NCBI GenBank assembly: GCA_019237115.1
Contig: JAFAHS010000380.1
Span: 38,874-102,873 of the forward strand
Source of the DNA: Deltaproteobacteria bacterium
GTDB taxonomy: Bacteria > Desulfobacterota > Binatia > Binatales > Binataceae
Direction of reading: 5' to 3'
DNA length: 64,000 bases
Shown: piece by piece, positions 59,973 to 64,000 of the stretch
How positions within the stretch are numbered: the stretch's first letter is position 1
How the letters are laid out: every line of letters begins with the position of its first letter
Notes under the pieces: generated by a model
The model's input: only the letters and a program-made list of their open reading frames with translations
Told to the model about the DNA's origin: nothing
Database searches by the model: none
Program-made: the position numbers and the translations under genes

Positions 59973-61145
59973 ATGAGCACCGACTTGCGAGCCAAATGCG
60001 CCATCGCCGGCCTCGGACAGACCCGGATGGGGCGCAATTTTGACCATCAAAGCGCGACCGGCTTCGCCGCCCAGGCGGTCGACCTCGCGCTGGAAGACGC
60101 GGGGCTTACGCGAGGCGACCTCGACGGTCTTTTGGTCAATCCCGGACTGACCTGGCCGGATGCGACCATGGCGTCGTTCTCCCTCCAGCAGGCGATGGGC
60201 CTGCGCGATCTGACGCTTAGCGCCACCATGAACATCGGCGGCGCCACCGCGGCCGCGATGATCATGCACGCCGCGCATTCGATTGCGGCCGGCATGGCCA
60301 AGGTGGTCGCGTGCGTCTTTGCCGACGCCCCCCTCAAGCCGCCTTCGCCCGACCAGGCCAAGACCGGGTCCGCCGCCGCGTACGGTTTCGCGCGCGGACT
60401 TAACGCCGCCTACGGTCAGTTCGGGGTCAACGCGATGTACGCGTTTGTCGCGCAGCGTCACATGCATCTGTTCGGCACCAAGCAGGATCATCTCGGGGCC
60501 ATCGCGGTGGCGCAGCGTCAGTGGGCAAACCTGAATCCGGCGGCGCAGTTTCACGACACCCCGATGACCATGGCCGACTACCACGCATCGCGCTGGGTGG
60601 TTGAACCGTTTCACCTGTTCGACTGCTGCCTGGTTTCCAACGGCGGACTTGCAGTGATCGTCACTTCCGCCGAGCAGGCAAAGACCCTCAAGCATCCGCC
60701 GGTGTACCTGCTGGGGATGGGACAGGGTCATGCGGGTGGCGACCCGATCGACACGCTGGCGTCGGGCGCTCCGCTCGCCAAGCAGATCGCGTTCAAGATG
60801 GCGGACATTGAACTCAAGGACATCAACTTCGCCGAGTTGTACGATTGCTACACCTTCACCGTGCTCGTGACGCTGGAAGACTACGGCTTCTGCAAGAAGG
60901 GCGAGGGGGGACCGTTCGTGGAAAATGGCACCATCGGGCCCAACGGTTCACTTCCGGTCAACACCGGCGGCGGCGAGCTTAGTTCGTTCTATATGTGGGG
61001 CATGACGCCGATCGCGGAAGCGGTCGTGCAGATGCGCGGGGAGGCCGGGCGCCGGCAGGTCCCGCGCCACGACATCGGGCTGGTTTCCGGCAATGGCGGA
61101 ATTCTGTCCACCCACTCGACCCTGGTGCTGGGAGCTGGCGCTTGA
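59973..61145 (+). CDS. thiolase-superfamily (SCP2-type) protein without the usual catalytic Cys
   Basis: 390 residues from the ATG at 59973; an ATG at 59952 is the alternative. Fold markers: AIAGLGQTRMG, LALEDAGLTRGDLDGLLVNPG, FAELYDCYTFTVLVTLEDYGFCKKGEGGPFVENG and LPVNTGGGELSSFYMWGM. The nucleophile region reads TMNIGGATAAAMI, with no Cys where thiolases have one, and the GHP motif of the fourth block is absent. Tyrosines in the C-terminal region stand at positions that in steroid retro-aldolases of the Ltp2 type are catalytic. The next gene is a DUF35 zinc-ribbon/OB-fold protein, the usual partner of such aldolases. Aldol cleavage of a CoA thioester side chain is more likely than thiolysis. 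It is cytoplasmic. Confidence 0.85.
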   Translation: MSTDLRAKCAIAGLGQTRMGRNFDHQSATGFAAQAVDLALEDAGLTRGDLDGLLVNPGLTWPDATMASFSLQQAMGLRDLTLSATMNIGGATAAAMIMHAAHSIAAGMAKVVACVFADAPLKPPSPDQAKTGSAAAYGFARGLNAAYGQFGVNAMYAFVAQRHMHLFGTKQDHLGAIAVAQRQWANLNPAAQFHDTPMTMADYHASRWVVEPFHLFDCCLVSNGGLAVIVTSAEQAKTLKHPPVYLLGMGQGHAGGDPIDTLASGAPLAKQIAFKMADIELKDINFAELYDCYTFTVLVTLEDYGFCKKGEGGPFVENGTIGPNGSLPVNTGGGELSSFYMWGMTPIAEAVVQMRGEAGRRQVPRHDIGLVSGNGGILSTHSTLVLGAGA

Positions 61146-61207
61146 GACTGGCGGAGGAGAGCGGCGGGCGCGCCAGCCGGTGTGCCTGAGAGATCTGCGA
61201 AACCAAT

Positions 61208-61621
61208 ATGGCATCAGTCAGCAAGCCGATTCCATCGGTCACGCCCGAGATGGCCGAGTTCTACGAAGGTACGCGGCGCGGACAATTGATGGTCCGCAAG
61301 TGCGAGGGCTGCGGTGATTTACACTTCCCCGCCCACAGTTTCTGTTCCCTGTGCATGTCCACGCGCGCGAAATGGGTTCCGGTTAGCGGACGCGGGGAAA
61401 TTTACAGCTATAATATAATGCACCAGGTGTATCATCCCGGTTTTGCCAGCGAAGTACCCTACGCGGTAGTCGTAGTTAAGCTCGAAGAGGGACCGAAGTT
61501 CGTTTCCAATGTGGTCGGCATCAAGCCCCACGAAATTCGCATCGGGATGCCGGTGGAAGTGACTTTCGAGAAGATGAGCGACGAAGTGATGCTGCCCAAG
61601 TTTCGTCCGCGCGCGACCTGA
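61208..61621 (+). CDS. DUF35 zinc-ribbon/OB-fold protein
   Basis: 137 residues. Rubredoxin-like zinc ribbon CEGCGDLHFPAHSFCSLC (Cys pair 4-x-x then pair at about residue 47-50), followed by the OB fold (SGRGEIYSYNIMHQVYHPGF, then PYAVVVVKLEEGPKFVSNVV). DUF35 subunits bind acyl-CoA substrates and hold them for partner thiolase/aldolase subunits. It lies 62 bases after the thiolase-like gene on the same strand. Confidence 0.92.
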   Translation: MASVSKPIPSVTPEMAEFYEGTRRGQLMVRKCEGCGDLHFPAHSFCSLCMSTRAKWVPVSGRGEIYSYNIMHQVYHPGFASEVPYAVVVVKLEEGPKFVSNVVGIKPHEIRIGMPVEVTFEKMSDEVMLPKFRPRAT

Positions 61622-61679
61622 TCGTCGCCCCCCTCGGTAACGCCCTGCTCACGGTTATATAATTGAAGCTCAGGATTTG

Positions 61680-62807
61680 ATGCTCCCGCTCGACCCCAAA
61701 TATCTGCAGCGCCTGGTCGAAAGCTCGCCCGATATCATCATCGCCGTCGACCGGGAAGGAACCATCACCTACTACAACGATGGCGCGCGCCAGAACCTGG
61801 GTTTCGATGCCAACGAGGTCATCGGACAGCCGTGCACGCGCATCTACCCGACCATCGAGGAAGCCCGCGCGGTGATGAAGGCGATGCGCGAGTCGGCGAC
61901 GCCGGGCCGAATCTCGAACTACGAGACCAGGTTTCTCAACAACGCTGGCGAGATAATTCCGATCTCGATTTCCGGGTCGCTGATTCACGACGATGCCGGA
62001 AGCGAAATCGGTTCCATCGGCTACGCGCGCGACATCCGCCGGATGCGCCAGCGCGAGCAGCTCGCCACCGCCGGCGAAATCGCAGTGAGCCTCGCGCACG
62101 AGATCAACAATCCGCTCGAGTCCATCATCAACAATCTGGAACTGGTGGCGCGCTGCGCCGAGCCTCATCTGAGCGAGTCGGAAAAGGTGGTGGAAACCGA
62201 GCGCCTCGATTCGATTCGCGCCAGCATCGCGCGGGTGCAAAGCATCGTGCGCCGGCTCGACGAGATGACCCGCAAAGGCGTGTACGAAACCCGCGACTAC
62301 CTCGCGGGCAAGCGGATGGCGGACCTCTCTCCGCGCGACCAACCGCGCGCCCTCGTGCGGGACCACGAGCCCGTCGCCGCACCGTCCCAGCTCGCCGGCA
62401 TGTCGGTGCTGGTGCTCGATGACGACGTGACCATCGTGGCCTCGCTCGGCGATCTGCTGCAGAGCGAGGGCTGCGTGGTGCATCGCGCGACGCGTCCCTC
62501 GAGTGCGCTGGGAATTCTGCGCAACGTCAAGGTCGATGTGGTCATTTCCGACGTGGTGATGCCGGAGATGGACGGGTACGAGTTTTACCAGCGCGTCAAA
62601 GAGGAGATGCCGAATCTGCCGGTGGTCCTGATGACCGCTTTCTACTACGACAAGGACCACATCCTGAAACGCGCGCGCCTGCGCGGATTGGAAGGCGCGC
62701 TCTTCAAGAAGCCAATCAACCCGGGCAAGCTTCGCCAGCTGCTCATCCAACTGCGCCAGAAGAACCCCGGAAAGCCACCCACCGCAGCCCCCAACTCCGC
62801 GGCGTGA
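61680..62807 (+). CDS. PAS-HisKA-REC protein lacking an ATPase domain
   Basis: 375 residues from the ATG at 61680. The PAS domain (about 10-125, SSPDIIIAVDREGTITYYND) is followed by a HisKA dimerisation helix with AVSLAHEINNPLESIINNLEL (His140). A linker (about 200-240) leads to a receiver domain (VLVLDDDVTIVASLGDLL, phosphoacceptor in VISDVVMPEMDGYEFYQRV, Asp near 291, Thr/Ala/Lys pockets present). The HATPase domain is missing between HisKA and receiver: there is no N box or GxGxG lid. It cannot autophosphorylate alone and may act as a phosphotransfer scaffold for another kinase. It is soluble. Neighbours do not help assign its job. Confidence 0.85.
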   Translation: MLPLDPKYLQRLVESSPDIIIAVDREGTITYYNDGARQNLGFDANEVIGQPCTRIYPTIEEARAVMKAMRESATPGRISNYETRFLNNAGEIIPISISGSLIHDDAGSEIGSIGYARDIRRMRQREQLATAGEIAVSLAHEINNPLESIINNLELVARCAEPHLSESEKVVETERLDSIRASIARVQSIVRRLDEMTRKGVYETRDYLAGKRMADLSPRDQPRALVRDHEPVAAPSQLAGMSVLVLDDDVTIVASLGDLLQSEGCVVHRATRPSSALGILRNVKVDVVISDVVMPEMDGYEFYQRVKEEMPNLPVVLMTAFYYDKDHILKRARLRGLEGALFKKPINPGKLRQLLIQLRQKNPGKPPTAAPNSAA

Positions 62808-62888
62808 CCCCGGCCTTGGCAGGTGGTGAATCCTCCTGGCGAGGGCCTCGCTGACACGCCGCGCTCAAGACGCTAGCCTTGCGCTGCC

Positions 62889-63677
62889 GTGAGCAAGCGC
62901 CGCAAGCCGCCCACCCTCAAGCCCCACCGTATTCCGCTTCTCGACCGCGATCCTTCGCCGGTCGCCGTCCTGGAAGCGACTCACATCATCAAACCCTTCG
63001 ATGCACCCGAGCATTGCGTGTTCTGTTTCTTTCCAGACGTGCTCGACGACCTGGCGTCAAATGGAGCGCGCGAGATCTCCTCCCGCACCTCGGAGATGGG
63101 CAAGCAAGCGGTGTACGAAATCGAGTTTCGCGGCCGCCGGTTGATGGTGGCCCATCCGCGGGTCGGCGCGCCGCTCGCTGCGGCCAGCCTGGAAGCCGCC
63201 ATCGTGATGGGTGCGCGGAAGTTCATCGCATGTGGCGGAGCGGGCGTGCTGACTTCATCCATTCTGGTCGGACATCTGGTGGTGCCGACCGCGGCGATTC
63301 GCGACGAGGGAACCTCCTATCACTACCTGCCGCCCTCGCTCGAAGTGAGGCCCCATCCGCGCGCGGTGCGCGCGATCCGGGACACGCTCAAAGATGCCGG
63401 CCTCAACTTCATTGCCGGCCGGACCTGGACTACCGACGGGCTTTACCGCGAGACCCGCGCCAAGGTGAACCTGCGGCGCCGCCAACGATGCGTAGTTGTC
63501 GAGATGGAAGCGGCGGCGTTTTTCGCGGTGGCCAAATTCCGCCGCGTCATCTTCGGTCAGATTCTCTACGGCGCGGATGATTTGGGCGGCGATGACTGGG
63601 ACCATCGCTCCTGGACCCGGCACGAGATTCGTCGGCTGCTGTTCGACCTCGCCGCCGAGGCGTGCCTGCGACTGTAG
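62889..63677 (+). CDS. nucleoside phosphorylase family protein (PNP/UDP-like)
   Basis: 262 residues from a GTG at 62889. VLEATHIIKPFDAPEHCVFCFF leads into MVAHPRVGAPLAAASLEAAIVMGARKFIACGGAGVLTSSILVGHLVVPTAAIRDEGTSYHY, the phosphate- and purine/pyrimidine-binding loops of the PNP/UDP family, and VVEMEAAAFFAVAKF with the ribose-binding Glu-Met-Glu. ILYGADDL takes the base-binding Asp position. It should cleave nucleosides with phosphate. The base (purine or uridine) is not decided by sequence. Confidence 0.85.
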   Translation: MSKRRKPPTLKPHRIPLLDRDPSPVAVLEATHIIKPFDAPEHCVFCFFPDVLDDLASNGAREISSRTSEMGKQAVYEIEFRGRRLMVAHPRVGAPLAAASLEAAIVMGARKFIACGGAGVLTSSILVGHLVVPTAAIRDEGTSYHYLPPSLEVRPHPRAVRAIRDTLKDAGLNFIAGRTWTTDGLYRETRAKVNLRRRQRCVVVEMEAAAFFAVAKFRRVIFGQILYGADDLGGDDWDHRSWTRHEIRRLLFDLAAEACLRL

Positions 63678-63693
63678 GGACGCGGGTTTTCGT

Positions 63694-64000
63694 CTAGCAG
63701 GCCGCGACCAGGGCCTTTTCCAGCTCGCGCAGGTTGCCGCAGGGATACAAGGCGGTCACCATCGGACCATACTGATTGATTGCACTATCCCCGGTCCCCC
63801 AGCGCGAGCGCTGTTCCGGATTAAGCCACACCACTGCGCGGCACCGGCGGGCAATTTCTCTTATCAGATCGGCACGTGCCGGCCGGCGATTGTTTCGCGC
63901 ATCTCCGAGAATCACTACCAGGGTCTGCCGCGTGAGCAGTTCCGTCTGCCGCTTGGAGAGTTCCACCAGCACCCGCCCGAAGTCCGAGCGCGCATAGAGG
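63694..64000 (-). CDS. CoxE-like VWA protein (partial, 5' end outside window)
   Basis: About 102 residues of the C-terminal part are inside the window, reading RSDFGRVLVELSKRQTELLTRQTLVVILGDARNNRRPARADLIREIARRCRAVVWLNPEQRSRWGTGDSAINQYG and ending VAAC. This is the C-terminal half of the VWA CoxE family (the LGDARNN, WLNPE and WGTGD parts are conserved). CoxE proteins accompany AAA ATPases (CoxD/MoxR) in metal-cofactor insertion into CO-dehydrogenase-type molybdoenzymes. The partner and the N-terminus lie to the right. It is convergent with the nucleoside phosphorylase gene. Confidence 0.85.
   Translation of the reverse strand, partial: LYARSDFGRVLVELSKRQTELLTRQTLVVILGDARNNRRPARADLIREIARRCRAVVWLNPEQRSRWGTGDSAINQYGPMVTALYPCGNLRELEKALVAAC

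Noticed and set aside
1..64000. Mobile elements, CRISPR arrays, prophage or secretion clusters
   Set aside because: No transposase, integrase, repeat-spacer pattern, structural phage genes or secretion components were seen anywhere in the window.

Overview
The window is about 64 kb of high-GC, densely coding DNA. It has no rRNA, no tRNA that I can recognise, no CRISPR array, no insertion sequence and no phage genes, so it reads as ordinary chromosome. The gene content suggests a free-living, metabolically versatile Gram-negative from an uncultured soil or sediment lineage. The signs are TAT and Sec exported proteins, a lipoprotein, NhaA, paired class III CoA-transferases, a flavin-dependent luciferase-like oxidoreductase, a thiolase-like/DUF35 pair, MaoC, enoyl-CoA hydratase and CoxE-type genes. 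Candidatus Binatota, Rokubacteria or deep Deltaproteobacteria-like groups would fit; this assignment is inference from gene content only.

Layout. 1-6.0 kb: a partial IclR regulator, a methyltransferase/VOC/aldo-keto reductase run, then a four-gene unit of a TAT-exported phosphoesterase, a CuA cupredoxin, an ECF sigma factor and its zinc-binding anti-sigma factor. 6.1-17.4 kb: CDP-alcohol phosphatidyltransferase and MFS transporter, a GH38 alpha-mannosidase, MaoC, biotin carboxylase plus carrier protein, a cold-shock protein, and a TVP38/flavin-disulfide reductase pair. 17.4-23.7 kb: molybdopterin genes including a fused MoaD-MoaE, two CoA-transferases, a second ECF sigma/anti-sigma (RskA-type) pair and an Fe-S-like cysteine-cluster protein. 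23.8-26.8 kb: peroxiredoxin, IlvE, PcnB. 27.3-32.8 kb: a stressosome operon (RsbR, RsbS, RsbT, ATPase-SpoIIE phosphatase) that continues directly into a histidine kinase and a hybrid kinase. 32.8-43.2 kb: LLM oxidoreductase, second cold-shock protein, small proteins, enoyl-CoA hydratase, a sugar-phosphate cluster (zwf, fbp, glk, fba), a SYLF protein and a frameshifted outer-membrane-type gene. 43.3-51.5 kb: NhaA, DUF2252, lipoprotein, membrane FHA protein, desaturase, PaaX-type regulator, GrpB, ZIP transporter. 51.5-59.7 kb: a five-gene minus-strand operon of Ser/Thr phosphorylation proteins (VWA, zinc-ribbon FHA, kinase-FHA, zinc-ribbon pseudokinase-PP2C, transmembrane kinase). 60-64 kb: thiolase-like protein and DUF35, a PAS-HisKA-REC protein without an ATPase domain, a nucleoside phosphorylase and a partial CoxE protein.

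The two most system-like regions are the stressosome joined to two-component kinases and the VWA/FHA/kinase/phosphatase operon. In the latter, threonines in a recurring T-x-x-L context occur in disordered tails and linkers of several members and are candidate ligands for the operon's own FHA domains. A third theme is perfect hairpins lying directly against Shine-Dalgarno sequences of exported-protein genes. Several intergenic gaps also carry operator-like inverted repeats.
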